A DNA stretch of 64,000 bases from assembly GCA_016806645.1 (NCBI GenBank), contig JACSYO010000005.1, positions 141,001 to 205,000 on the forward strand, read 5' to 3'. The notes under the pieces are model-generated. The model saw only the letters and a program-made list of their open reading frames with translations, had not been told where the DNA came from and searched no databases. The stretch comes from Ophiodon elongatus. Taxonomy: Eukaryota; Chordata; Actinopteri; Perciformes; Hexagrammidae. Below, piece by piece: positions 32,165 through 45,000 of this stretch; within the stretch, counting starts at the first letter, position 1; every line of letters begins with the position of its first letter. Position numbers and translations under genes: made by a program.

Positions 32165-34599
32165 TCATACTCTCTCCAAGGCCTCCAACATGATGATGCT
32201 GTTTCCCCTGATCACCTATGAGAAAGAGACCACACAGTTATTAACACACTGTATTGAAGACTTCCTGCAGCTTTCCCCTTTACAGAGAACAGAGCGCCCC
32301 AGTGTCACCAGGCCCGACTCTGCATGCTGGCTCATTGTTAACATTCACATGGGAGGCGTTTCACCCGAAGGAACTGATGCCCTCTGATTTAAAGCTCACA
32401 CATGGTCTTAAGCCTAGTTGGTCGTAACCATCGTTCTAAATCCACCTAACAGTTTTTCCTGTTGCACCATCTCTGCTGAAGCCTTCCTCTTGTTCAGACA
32501 GGGTGGAAATCTTACGCCTAGTCAGGAGCAGGGACCAATCATTTATTCCCTCGTGGCGGTGACCAGCTACCAGGTCACCAACGTACAGCCCTTGATTATT
32601 ATTCCTGGATTAAAAAGCCCACCGTCTCGCTGTATCTGCACAAGCTATATGTGGGGGTGAAGATGTACCAGGTGAGGTGATGGAGAAGGCAGTGAGTGTG
32701 TGGTGCTCTCTGGTGTTCACTGCAGCCATTTTACACACAAAACTGAATATGGTACATGCACAGTATGAAAACACATTGCTGACACTCAACACTGCTGGTT
32801 TGAATGTGTATGATAAGGGGGATCTAGCCTGCACTCTACCAGAGGTGGTGAAGTGAACATCTGTGTGGACAGTAAGGTGCACTATGGTGAAATTTATGCC
32901 TCATCACAAGTGTTTTCAGTTAGTTTTCACCAAATCGCCAGGTGAAAATAAAGCTTGTCATTAGGACCCAAACAGTCCTTAACTAACAGACAGCCAATGG
33001 TTTACTCTATAGTGACCCATAAAAGTCATTGTGGTGGTCGGCTTAGAATTTGGACCAACAAATAAAATGGCAGAGGATATTGTATTACATAGTAGGACGT
33101 GCAATTTTGGACAGAGCCCTGTTCAACATGGGAGTTGTAGACAATTATTAAAAAAAAAAGGAAAAAGAAACCAGCTGAGGTACTGACCACCATGCCAATG
33201 GTGTTCTGTTGTCCTCCTGGGCCCATCTCCAGAGAGTCATCCACCACCAGGTTCATGAAGGGGTCGAACCCACGCAGAATGCCCTGCACGTGTCTGCCTC
33301 CATTCAGCTTCACTATAAGGACAAAAGAAGTTTCAGCACTGTTCTTTCTCTGTTTGCTTTCAAAAGTATGTTCAGCTGATATTCCCTGATCCAGTTCAAA
33401 CTGTGTTAACCCTAGTAGGCCTGAACAATGAGGGAAAACATATCTGAACAGTCATTATTTTGCAATTAATATATACTTTGATGGTAACTTTGAAAATACA
33501 TGAAATGTTTATGATGTGATTTTAGCGGGAATATGCCTCCTTTAGAATATGATGTTAATATAATATTATGAAAATTCAATTAAATTCAATTTATTTTTGT
33601 ATAGCCCAAAATCACAAATTACAAATTTGCCTCAGAGGGCTTTACAATCTGTACACACTGACATCCTCTGTCCCAGAACCTCTCATCGACTCAGGAAAAA
33701 CTCCCCCAAAAAACCCCATCAACAGGGAGAAAAATGGAAGAAACCTTCAGGAGAGCAGCAGAGGAGGATCCCTCTCCCAGGATGGACAGAGTACATCAGA
33801 GAAAATACATTTCTGGAGCGGCACCATATTGTATTTAACACAGCAGTGAGCGGAGATATCTCACATCTGAGTCCTTAACCCGAGCGGACCGTCTCTTCCT
33901 ACTGGGACGTTTGAGGCAGAGCCCGCTAATAGCAACACGTTGCTCGTTAATAGCAGTTAGTCGCGCACGTTCCGATGAAACAGAAACCCGTTCGTATTTT
34001 GATAATACGCTGCCAGTTTATTTTACAAATGACTGCTGGTTTCGTCTATTCGTACTCAACTGTTGCTCAGAGTACCGTTGTCTCTTTCCATCTCAACTGT
34101 ACTGTTTCAAAACACACAACTGAAACCAGTTTCAGTCAAACAGACAGAGTTATACTCACATGACAGCTTCTTGTCCATGAACCTGAAGAAGAAACAACAG
34201 CGTTAGAGGTTTACAGCTACAGAGAAACTAGCTAACGTTAGCTCACAGCTACACAATCTAGCTAACGTTAGCTCACAGCTACTAAGATAAACTAGCTAAC
34301 GTTAGCTCACAGCTACACACATTAAGTTGCTAACGTTAGCTCACAGCTACACACAAACTTGATAACGTTTGCTCACAGCTTCACAGCTACACAGATAAAC
34401 TAGCTAACGTTAGCTCACAGCTACACAGAAACTAGCTAACGTTAGCTCAAAGCTACACACAGAAACGTTAGTTCGTTTCCGATGAGAACAATGCAGCGGC
34501 TGTGTTTTCTACTACACAAAATCTAAATACACAGCACAGCTTTACTTAAACCAGCTCGACAACTTACTTCTTCAACTCCGGTGGATGTGCTTTGCTCAT
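32165..34599 (-). CDS. snrpg: Small nuclear ribonucleoprotein G (Sm-G)
   Basis: Core Sm-ring protein of the U1, U2, U4 and U5 spliceosomal snRNPs. Exons 34568-34599, 34160-34182, 33188-33312 and 32165-32215 join in phase to 76 aa, the same length as human SNRPG. The first exon reads MSKAHPPELKK. Sm1 motif: KLNGGRHVQGILRGFDPFMN in exon 3. Sm2 motif: IRGNSIIMLEALERV in exon 4. The stretch between them (VVDDSLEMGPGGQQNT) differs from human at several places in a region known to vary. ATG is preceded by A at -3. Intron 1 carries a GCTAACGTTAGC-containing minisatellite. Confidence 0.97.
33572..33870. repeat. Interspersed repeat in snrpg intron 2
   Basis: AATTCAATTTATTTTTGTATAGCCC...TTTGCCTCAGAGGGCTTTACA...GGATCCCTCTCCCAGGATGG matches a widespread teleost repeat that I recognise by pattern. 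Class not determined. Confidence 0.55.
34225..34468. repeat. Minisatellite with palindromic core GCTAACGTTAGC
   Basis: About six irregular units of ACTAGCTAACGTTAGCTCACAG with variable spacers, 100-350 bp downstream of snrpg exon 1. The 12-bp core is its own reverse complement. Confidence 0.9.
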
Positions 34600-36669
34600 T
34601 TTGTCTTTAATTACTTAAAACCGACACAGTTGTTCAGATATTTGCCGCTTTGGAAAAACCACGGAAGGAAAACGTGCACTGCAGGACCGGAACTTCACCG
34701 GCAAACCGCCATAGTGGACATTTTCTTGCTGCTGTTTCAGCACAACGCCACCACGAGGCCAGGAGGCGGCACTGTCGGCTCGCTGTGCATCTGGTTCAGC
34801 GGAAACATTTCAAGTTCTTTCTGAGTATTACAGGAGATAAACTCGAATAAATATCTTTAAAAAAATCGTAATAAAATTACGGTATCATCATCTTCATAGC
34901 TAATTTTCATTTTCAACCGACCAAACATTTTCTAGAAAATTGAAGATGTGACTCATTTTATTACTGTAGATATTCGAGGCAGGCAGGGACAAGATCGAAC
35001 TATTTAATACTAACATATTTTTGCAACACGGATTTAGCCTACATTTTATGTTTCATTTCATGTGTGCTTCTCTCACAGTTTAACATTTAATTTAAAACAT
35101 TTGGATGCAAATACTTGATGTGGTGTGAAAAAAAAGAGACTATATTCACAAAATCAGTTTAAAGAATCCAGACAAAACATCTCATGAGAATTGTTTTAAT
35201 TATGTTCATCTATAAAGAGCCATAAACTAATTTAAGAAATACCTTGAAAAAAGAAAAAAAGAGGAAGCATCAAACCTATTAAATCATTGTTTACATTTTC
35301 ACAGGAGAACTTTGAAAACAGTAACTGAAAATCCTTAAGAAAAACAACAGCCTCATGTTGATCCTTGTTCATTCACCAAAGCACACCTGTCAAGCCTCCC
35401 AGACAAACTGAAGGGCTGCCATCAGGCTATCTGCTTGCATAGCTGGGTAATCTCATCCCAGTACATGCCAGCTCAAAATACAGGCCTTAATGAATACATT
35501 GTACTGGAGGGAACTACCCATGACAGCCATTCAAAGTTTGATCTCTCTATGACAATAGCTCCCACATGTTGGAGCCTCCAAACAGCACATAGATATGCTC
35601 AAAACACGTTAACATGTCATACTTTGCGACTTCATTCACACCTCGGGGCAGCACTTGCTAACACTTTGCAGGCTTGACCAAAGCAGTACATTTTCAGCTC
35701 GAGCCCTTACAGCACGCAACAACAACACGCCAGAGTTCCCACCAATCTGGGACTAATTATTGCCAAATGTGTAAGAAAAAAAAATAATTAAAATACAGCA
35801 GAAGACATATGTGATCTTACTTAGCAAAAGCACTCCAGACATCTGGTGTAAAAATAGACCGACAAGCGATATCTCTGGCGGTTTTGTGGCTAGAACGTAC
35901 CATGACGGTGCAGACGGCCTCGTTTCCCAAAAAGCCCCTTAAGGCGAAGACCACCTAGCTTTAAGGCGTGACGAGGTCCTGATGTGTACGAAACAGTGGA
36001 TGTTCCATTTCTATTAAAAGAACTATACTAGTTTTTTTGCATGTTTTTTTATTATCTACTTGTAAGGCTGCTAAAGGTTTCAATGTATTTCATTCAAGTA
36101 TGAAAACCAACTTGCAGACACAGAAGAATACATCATCCACCACAGTGAACCTTTTGGTTTATGTTTAGTCAAACAAATCTATGCCGTAATAAAGCTGAAA
36201 CTGATTTTGAAAAGTGTTCATTACTGGTGCAAACGAGTGCTTGCGGGATCCGTTTTGAAACGCAACCTTTGCCTAAACGGATCTCACACAAGCTGATTTA
36301 CATACTGTACTGGACAAGAAACAGGTGGCTGCCTAGAATGTAGAAAACATTTGAATATCTAAAAATAACTATGGTACGTTTTAGAATATGTTGGCAGTGA
36401 AGTTTATGTGTTTTATAGTGAAACGCCTCAATAAAAACATGCAAAAAGCCTGGTATGGTCCTTTAACAAGTCATTCTATTCAACCCTTGATATGTTGGTA
36501 TGGAGAACAATAAACCGACAGCGCAGGTATAAAAACTAAATGTCCTGAATGCTCAATCAGTGAACTGGTAAATCAACATGAATAGCACAAGATAATAATA
36601 TCTCATCACTCCCCGCTCTCCAACCCCTCAAGGCAAAAAGGCGATCGCTGACAACATTCAAACTGGAGC
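34600..36669. other. snrpg promoter and zinc-finger gene 3' flank
   Basis: 34600-34800 is the snrpg 5' flank. The rest is AT-rich with no exon seen. The zinc-finger mRNA probably ends at one of several minus-strand AATAAA hexamers, for example near 36049. Confidence 0.55.
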
Positions 36670-38232
36670 TCAGGCTTTGCTGGCCTGATGCGCGTAGCCC
36701 TCTGTGACGCTGTCCTCCTCCACCCTGACTCGCAGGTGCTCCTGACAGTGTTCTAGGAAAGAGTCCAGTGCTGAGAAACCCTGCTGGCAAGGCACGCAGT
36801 GGTACAGCCTCTGCCTCTTCGAGCCCGGCCATTTACAGGTGTCCATCTCGCTTGTGCACACGCTGCACTGTCTCCGCTTCACGGAGGACTGGTGGAGCTC
36901 CACATGCTCCCAAAGCTGCGACTGCAGAGAGAAAACCTCTGCACAGGAGGGGCACGGGAACTCTCTCTCCAGTTCATCCTCCTCCTCGTCCTCCACCTCA
37001 GGCACTGCTCTGCATCTCCCTGGATCAGCAGCCTTGTTCTCTACTTTGGCCACTTTCCTGGGCCTCCCTGGACCAGCCTTCACAGGCTTGTCTTCTGCTA
37101 TGCTGGCTTTGACTTTATTTGATCCATTTTCTGATAACTCGGAGTCTTTGGTGGTACATCCTACAGGCGGACTTTTGTCTTTGATTGTGGTGAAGCTAGA
37201 GGCGGTGTGCTGTCTGTAATGTGCCCTCAGTGACAAATGATGCAAGAAGACTTTGCTGCAGATCTGACATGGATACGTGCCTACTCTCCTGCGCTTGATT
37301 ATGACCGGCCTTGGTTCTCTCATAATGTTTTTCTCTCTGCTGTGCTTCTCTTTTCTGTGCATGTACAGCTTAGAGGTGCTCCTAAAAACCATGTCGCAAG
37401 AGCGACAGTCCAGAAGCTTTGTTTTGGATTTTGGCATTTTAATTAGATCTCCGTTCACCTTGGTATTCCGCTCTTTCTTCGCTTCCAAACCAGAACTTTC
37501 TCCTTTGGTCTTTTGCCCCTGTTCTGCGTGGTTAGTCTGTTTGTGGCGTTGCAGCCCAGCCTCTGTGCGGAACCTCTGCACAGAGGCTCTGCTGCTGGGC
37601 CCTGGGGTGTCTGAGCACTCCGAGCGGGTCGAGTCTCCTTCAGAAACTGGCGGAGAATCATCCGGGAGGCTACTTGCATCAACTATATCTGACGGGGATG
37701 GTGGTTCACTACAACCAGCTTGCTGATGGTGCAGCAGAGCCTGCTTCTGGCTGAAGCCTCTCCCACATGGGGCACACGCGTAAGGGCTACCGTCCAGGAG
37801 GTGAGGCGACTCGTCCTGCAACCTGCCGGGATCGGAGGTCGTGCACGAGGGGCACGGAGAACCCAGCTGTGACTCTCCAGGACAAAGCTCACACGGGGAA
37901 GAGTCGTGATTGCACTTATGTAGTTGTAGGGACGACTTCAGGGAGAACTCCTGCCCACAGGACGGACACCGGTGAGGCTTGGGTAGTGTGTGTTTTAGTT
38001 CCTGGTGATGCGACAGATCTGTGGCATAAGGGAAGCCCTTACCACATTCTTGACAAACATATGTGGCCAGGTGGGACGGTTGCTGCCTCGGTTTTTGTGT
38101 CGGGTTCTGTGTGTGCTGTTTGGGGTCAGCACGGGCCATGAAGCTGGCCAGCCTCGACAAGGTGTCTGCGGCCGTCTTAGAGCGGCTGAACGACTCCTGG
38201 GCCCTGGTGGTGCTCCAGCTGACACCATCCAT
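36670..38232 (-). CDS. C2H2 zinc-finger protein with AT-hook, 520 aa
   Basis: Probable DNA-binding nuclear protein; orthologue not recognised. Single uninterrupted coding exon from ATG 38232 (strong context, A at -3 and G at +4). Zinc-ligand sets: C60/C63/H76/H81, C89/C92/H105/H109, C153/C156/H169/C174 (CCHC), C276/C279/H292/H297, C322/C325/H338/H342, C427/C430/H443/H447 and C479/C482/H495/H499. A further half-finger at about 218-235 (FRTEAGLQRHKQTNH) lacks its cysteines. An AT-hook-like GPGRPRK is at 387-393, followed by an acidic run (EVEDEEEDE, 412-420). There is no KRAB, SCAN or BTB domain. Fingers are scattered rather than in a tight array, so array-type sequence recognition is unlikely. 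A non-coding 5' exon may lie at about 38400-38800. Confidence 0.85.
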   Translation of the reverse strand: MDGVSWSTTRAQESFSRSKTAADTLSRLASFMARADPKQHTQNPTQKPRQQPSHLATYVCQECGKGFPYATDLSHHQELKHTLPKPHRCPSCGQEFSLKSSLQLHKCNHDSSPCELCPGESQLGSPCPSCTTSDPGRLQDESPHLLDGSPYACAPCGRGFSQKQALLHHQQAGCSEPPSPSDIVDASSLPDDSPPVSEGDSTRSECSDTPGPSSRASVQRFRTEAGLQRHKQTNHAEQGQKTKGESSGLEAKKERNTKVNGDLIKMPKSKTKLLDCRSCDMVFRSTSKLYMHRKEKHSREKNIMREPRPVIIKRRRVGTYPCQICSKVFLHHLSLRAHYRQHTASSFTTIKDKSPPVGCTTKDSELSENGSNKVKASIAEDKPVKAGPGRPRKVAKVENKAADPGRCRAVPEVEDEEEDELEREFPCPSCAEVFSLQSQLWEHVELHQSSVKRRQCSVCTSEMDTCKWPGSKRQRLYHCVPCQQGFSALDSFLEHCQEHLRVRVEEDSVTEGYAHQASKA

Positions 38233-38809
38233 CCTCCTCCGTCACCGAGCTTCTCTGCTGCTTTGCAGGAGACACAACAAGTTGGAGTCATTAGCTTGGA
38301 GCTCACAGGGAAACAAGAGCCACAAGAAAAGGTGCTGTTTGACAGTGACGCGCAGACACGGCTAACTTTAGTCAACTGTCGGTGGGAGAGCGCTAGCTTG
38401 TTGCTCTTATCCTGCTAACTTTACCGAGACCTGGTCCCGCTAGTGCTCACAGCGGACTCGGCCACGCAGAAGCTCGGTCCCACAGGAACATGGCAGCGGG
38501 AGGACGTGTAGTGGAAGCAGCGCGGTTACTCACGGCTCTGCGTCGTGTTCGCGGACGTTAGCTTGTTGCGAGCCGCACTAACAAGTCATGAGCGCGGCTT
38601 CCGTTGGCGGAAACGTCCGCACGGACCTGGACCTGGACCCGGATCCGGACCTCAGTCTGATGCGGTGCGACAGGGTTCTCTCCAACTGGTTGGGTTCACG
38701 CGCTGAGTCGCGTTAGCATCAGAAAACGACACCGACATGGCTGCAAAAGTGAAAGCGAAGTTTATGTTCCGTTCACGTTACTTCTGAGCGTCAGCATCAC
38801 TTCCGCCGC

Positions 38810-38819
38810 GTCACGTGAC
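38810..38819. promoter_or_regulatory. GTCACGTGAC palindrome (CLEAR/E-box)
   Basis: Perfect 10-bp palindrome identical to the CLEAR element bound by TFEB/MITF and USF factors. It lies about 580 bp upstream of the zinc-finger ATG, at the edge of a GC-rich region. Function inferred. Confidence 0.5.
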
Positions 38820-38896
38820 CATTCACGAGCTCGACAGGAGCGTTCTATTCAGTTCGCCAGCACAAACACAGCGCAGTAGGCTTCACATTAAATATC

Positions 38897-38902
38897 TTTA
38901 AT
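38897..38902 (-). terminator. tbc1d22b: Candidate polyadenylation signal of tbc1d22b
   Basis: Minus-strand ATTAAA, 2.3 kb after the stop and just before the zinc-finger gene promoter. Confidence 0.4.
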
Positions 38903-41220
38903 ACATGGAAACACAACAGAAGACACATCGGATCAAGACAAAGAATCCCCACAAAGTTCACTCAGCACGTGTGCTGTCATTATGGAATATGTCTTCATTC
39001 AAAGCAGCCCTGACTGCTGGAGCCCAATAAAGATATATCATGGTGGAGAGCATGAAGAGCTGTGAGACAAAGGGTTCATTTAGTCAGCCTGTAGTCCTCC
39101 ACATCACACTGGAGGACACAATGGGCTTCAGATAAAAACAGCATGGAGTGAACAATCAGCTGGGCTCCTGAATGAAAAAACAACAAGCTACTTTAAGGCT
39201 AAAGGCATACATTCAACAACAACACTCACAAAAACATTCAACATGTTTTAGATGGGGAAAACAAGGTTGATGAAGACAAGATTATAGCTGGCTTTAAGCA
39301 AAAACGGGCCATGAATAAACCATAAATAAGTATACAACAGTGTTGATAAAATGATCCCTTTCACAGACTCAGTGTAAGTACCGCGGTGACCTCAGGAGCA
39401 CTTCATATAATGCCATGAAGTAATGTAGACCTCAAGCTATGGTTGAACCCCCATATTTCAGAGGGAATGAATAATTCCTGAATATGAATTAAGACTCATG
39501 CTATTCAATTTGTCGTAGTCTACAATCTCCAAAAATCTAGTGCACAGGAACTCCAGATTTTAAACTTGTCTCCAGCTTAACAAAGCATTTGCTTCAAAAT
39601 GACTAAAGGGAAACAAACTTATGGTAGAGAAATCAAAGTATCATAGGATAATGATTGTCATATCTCTCTCATACATTGTTTTATAATTATCACTGGTAAT
39701 GAAGGTAGATAGTACCACACATATTCACGCCCCCCTCCCCCCACCCAGAGTGGTCACAGATACAAGTGCAACCTAACCCGAACCGGAGACAAATATAAAA
39801 CAGGAGCATTAATGATAACAAAGCATTTATCCGTGTTACTGTACACTCTAAAAGACAGGAGAACATTAGAAATGCTCAGAACAAAGGCATCGTCATATAA
39901 TGTGAGCTGCACTGTGTCCACAGGACTGTCTCAAGTAGGATGCTGTGGCTAAATGTCCTTTAGTACTGAACAAGCATTGACAAGGCATCGCCTCCATTAA
40001 AAAAAGATCTCCAACCCCATAAACAATTACTAAAATGATCCTGAACTGAGGATCTCAAACATTGTCGACTACCTCTATGCATATGCCGGTTTTACAGTAA
40101 CCACAGGTATCTAATTAGATACTTCATAGAGGATCAAACCATCATTTACATCATTATGTATTAAGAAATGAGTTTGAAAAGGCTCAGGTCAAGACAGACC
40201 AGTCGATACTGATCTCCATTTGTGTCAGTTATACTATGTGCCACAATCTCAAACGAAAAATGTATTCTGTCAAAAATAATACAATTTAGAATTATCTCAG
40301 TCACTTCCAACATAAAATAATTGAGCAAGGAATTTCAAAGCTACATTAACCAGAAGGTCTCCATCGTTCCTCGTCTATTCAGAGGCAGTCACATTCTAAT
40401 TGTACCACTGGTGATGTATATTACACCCGAGACGCTCGTGGTGACTGAAGATGCTGAATTATGATAACCAAGGCCAACTGATACAGAATCAGTTTCTCCA
40501 CTTGTAAAACAAAACCCAACTTGAAATAAAACACAATATCTAATATTTGCTACTCTTAGGTCTAATACCTAAAACAATTCAGAATATCTGTACTGGTCCC
40601 AAATAAGGACTTTTATAAGTTGATTGTACAGTGCAAATTTGGTAACCCTGAACCAAAACATAAGGGGCGGCCAAACTTATTTATAACAGCTTGACAGTGT
40701 CAGACTAAATCGATTTTAAAAGAGAAAATAAAGTATTTGCCTGGTTTACGTGTAGGAGTCTTAAAACAAATACCAAAACATCTCTTCAAAACAAGAAAAT
40801 AGAACCTGTGGATGCAACCTTTCCCTAAAAGCATCATCCCCTTTATATCACAGCGTGTTCTTCTGAGTGTACGGTTCACATGAGACAATTAATGTTGCAT
40901 GACCAAAACCAGGATAAGTAAACCAAGGTGGCATAGCTGTGGCTGTCACACTGTAACAGTCCATTGATACAGTGCAGTCCATCCACTGCACATAGTCTCA
41001 TATTCACTGAGCTCTGTGGGAGCACCATGAACCCAAATCCACTGGGACATTCGCTGGACTTCATTCTCACAGGAGAAGTTTTGTGGCTTCGTCAGTCTCT
41101 TCCAGGTCGCCTCAAAGACGACACACGGACACCTAGAGTCTCTCGAATACTGGGGGTCCCTCCAGTCACAGTCTGGTCTGATCTCAGGGGGACTGTGCTT
41201 GCTGGGAGGCGGCCTCGGGC

Positions 41221-42003
41221 CTATCTCTTGTAGTGGCTGGGTGCGTCTGCGAACATGTACTTCAGTCTATAAGCTTCAGCCAGGAGGAGACCCACTTCCT
41301 CGTTGCCCCAGTGGATTGTTGGAAGGTTCTGCAGTAGCATGAGAAGGCCCTGAAGAGCAACAGAAATCTCCATTTACATTGACACTATTTTGGAAGGCAG
41401 AGGTTAATAACAGTTTATGGTCTCAATCTCTCCTTTCAAGTCTTCTTCAATACAGTTGCTTTTAATATCAAAATGATCACATCCTTTTTCTTTGCTTCCA
41501 TTCTTTACAGGAAGTCTTGTTACCATCTGTTGGTACTTCAATCAATATTTAGTGGTTACGTTCTCAGTTAAGTGTGCATGACTACAAAGACGACAGATTG
41601 GTACCTGAAAGTCCACCATGGAGAGGATTTCTTTGCGCCACTCGATGAGGAAAGCAGAACAGACGTAGAGGTGGAAGTGGGAGAAACCCTCCGCTTCAGC
41701 CTGCAGAAACCCAAGAAGAGAGCCGGACCCAGTCAACGTAACAAATAGAATTGAGTGGATGAACAAGTGAATTCTACAGAAGTTATTTCAGGCAGCAGTT
41801 TGTGCTGCTGTTGTACTGGGTTACTTTCTACTGTGAAGGTTTGTAGGAGGTGTACACTCTGCTCTACCTGGTAGGTGTCCCAGAGACGAATAGTGCAACG
41901 GAGCGGCAGCTCCCTCATCAGCAGGTTGTTCATCCACCGGAAAGCAAACTGCAGATACTCCACCTCATACCTCTTGAAATGATTGTGAATGTCCTCTGGG
42001 GGG

Positions 42004-42061
<58 letters not shown>

Positions 42062-45000
42062 GAGATATAAAGATGTGGGATAATAGCTTGTACCTGTAGC
42101 TTTCTATCACTTTCTACATGCATGCATTTTTAACAAGCCCAAAGAGAGGCATGAGCAGAGTGCATGTCAGTGCAGAGTGCATGTGACACAAACTCCTTAC
42201 TCACTGACAAGAGTCCACTCACCATCTATCCTGCTGACCAGCTCCTCTAAAGCTTTCACTTTGTTCTGGATCCCAGGCTGAGCAAAGGTGTAGTTGTCCT
42301 GAAAGGATAGCAGGCTCAGTAAACGGGCACATTTGCAGCTTTAAACAAGTGTTCATTGAGGTGTGTGTGTGTGCGTGTGCATGTGCATGTGCGTGTGTGC
42401 GTGTGAGACCAGACCTGTATTCCATCCAGCAGCTTGCTCATGCACCAGAAGCTGTCAGCTTCGATGTTTCTCTGGGAGTCCAGAGGCAGCGCAGCCACCT
42501 CAAAGTTCTCCACGTCTTCTGCTGGAACAACAAATAACACTGAATGGGACAGAAATGGCCTGACTCACACAGATGACTCTTATTCATATTGACGGAAGAA
42601 ATGTTTATGACCTCGGATGTGATGCGGTATCAGTCCTAGTAACAACATTGTAAAATATAGGTACATAAAACAGACCAAAAAGTGTGAAACCAGAAACAAA
42701 GGCTGACATGAGTCCCTTTGGTACGGTGTCAATGTAACGGGGCTTTATGCAGGACATTTTACAACAATAACTCACTGACAAACTCAGAGAGGAAGACCAC
42801 AAAGAAGGGCGTGACCAGATCATTGATTCCCTGGACGTAACCGCTGGCTGGGTGACGGATGGCCCAGATGAAGAGGATACGCTCAAACACCTGTGGAAAG
42901 AAAGACAACAACAAGACGGTTGACTAATGTGTGTGGGGCAACTGTGGCTCAGTGGTAGAGCAGGTCGTCCTTCAATCAGAGGATCGGCGGTTTGATCCCC
43001 GGCTCCACTAGTCCACTAGTCCATGTGTCCTTGGGAAAGACACTTAACCCCAAGTTGCTCCTGTTCTTGTCCCTGAATGTTGTGTGAATGTTAGTTAATC
43101 CTGATGGGCAGGTGACACCTCACATGGTAGCTCCTCCCATCAGTGTATGAATGTTAGTTAATCCTGATGGGCAGGTGACACCTCACATGGTAGCTCCTCC
43201 CATCAGTGTATGAATGTTAGTTAATCCTGATGGACAGGTGACACCTCACATGGTAGCTCCTCCCATCAGTGTATGAATGTTAGTTAGTCCTGATGGGCAG
43301 GTGACACCTCACATGGTAGCTCCTCCCATCAGTGTATGAATGTTAGCTAGTCCTGATGGGCAGGTGACACCTCACATGGTAGCTCCTCCCATCAGTGTAT
43401 GAATGGGTGTGAATGATGACATGTAGTGTTAAAGAGCTTTGATAACTTGGCATAGTGGTTTGAGTGGTCGGAAGACTAGAAAAGATCTATACAAGTACAG
43501 TTTATTTACCATTTATAGCTGATTTATTATGAGATTACAAGGCAAACACCACTCAATCATATTCACTATGCATCTTAACTCTCAGGTTCAGTGTATCAGA
43601 CATCCAGTATGTTGCCGTGAGTTACAGTGTGTAAACCTGTTGATGCAAAGAGCCAAACTGACTCACTGAATATCACATGCACCGTCCTCACATCACTACG
43701 TGTACAGATCACTGAATCAGTGCATTTCTCCTGATCCGTATGTTACCGTGGTGAAACACGATAGTTAATTAGGAGTGTCTGTTAATGCTAATTGTAGTTT
43801 AATGTTATTTGTCTTGAGGCATTACTGTAGATTAATGTATTCATGATGATTAAAGGTTACTCCAGTTAGTATTGAAGCTCCATAAGTCGTGGGGCTCGCA
43901 AGAGATAAAAAGGAAGTTAAAGTTCTAATATGGGTCAAGGTCCAAAAACAAATGAATCCTACATTTCCCAAAATGCAACAAATGACAGCTTGGTGGTAAA
44001 GCCCACATCTTTCAAACTCCATGTGCCCAGTTTGTGTCAAAGTGGAAGTATCAAGTCCAGTAGACTCTTTCACAGTCCACGTCATCAGAAATATGCGTGC
44101 ACACGTTGTTATCAAGCTTTAAAAGTTGAATTAAAACTGTTACAACATCATAATGTCTGTTGTTAGAATCAATATTCCAACAGCTGACTCAAATTCTGAC
44201 AGAATAACAACATTTTCAGACTGTTTCTGCTATTTTCTTGACTTTATGAATTTGACCTTGCTCCCATTCTTTGTCATCTTGTTATTACTTGAAGCTCTGG
44301 CAATACTGTCCTTGTTCCAGTCATTTCATAATCATAATCTAACCCTAACCCTGAACCTCTGGGATTCCAGTGTAGCCAGCAGATATCCGTGTGCTGCTCA
44401 TTGTTTACAGTCTGACTAGCAGCTTGCGGGCGTGAGACTGGAGTAGGAGTTGTGAGACGACGTGTACGACTGGATTGTTTCACAAGCAGCCACAAGCTCA
44501 TTTTAAAACAATAAAAAGCTAAATCATCTGCATATGAATGCAGAATCCGTTTGTTGTAGAGACATGGGCAGACTCTGTGAAGGGGATCACAAGTAGAGAT
44601 GAAGGGCTCGTTCTAAGCTAACTAAAAACAATTCTTAGTTTCAGGTGATTATACACGGATGAAAACATAGTTATGAATATTATATTCCATTTCTGACAAT
44701 ACGTTTCCCTAAATCCTACACACTTGCAGGTTAAAATGTCTCGATGTTGTGATAAACTTACAGTGTGATGTTTAATGTAATCTGAAAGTTTTGAATTTGT
44801 GTGCAGTGTGAGATCTTCACAAACTCATAACTGCTGCGTGAAACAGCTGGAGTGCAATAACATGTGCGGTGTGTATTGTGCTTCGGGCCGGGCATAGTAG
44901 AGAGAGTTTTTACGATGGAGGCCTGAGGCCTGTATCACGGTACTAGTTCCACTTAGTCTGGCTCTCTGTTCAGGTGAGCAGGCTGTGATCCTAGATGACC

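Larger units (their letters stand above)
38233..41220. other. Zinc-finger gene promoter and tbc1d22b 3' UTR
   Basis: 38233-38820 is GC-rich 5' flank of the zinc-finger gene. From 41220 down to ATTAAA at 38897-38902 is the likely 2.3-kb tbc1d22b 3' UTR. No other coding sequence seen. Confidence 0.6.

Noticed and set aside
34225..34468. CRISPR-like direct repeats with spacers
   Set aside because: Units and spacing are irregular, the locus is a vertebrate intron and no cas genes exist; it is a minisatellite.
36768..38418. Several plus-strand frames opposite the zinc-finger gene
   Set aside because: Antisense shadows of a long coding exon.
42935..43010. Functional tRNA gene
   Set aside because: A- and B-box-like motifs are present but the sequence does not form a full cloverleaf and continues into a SINE body.
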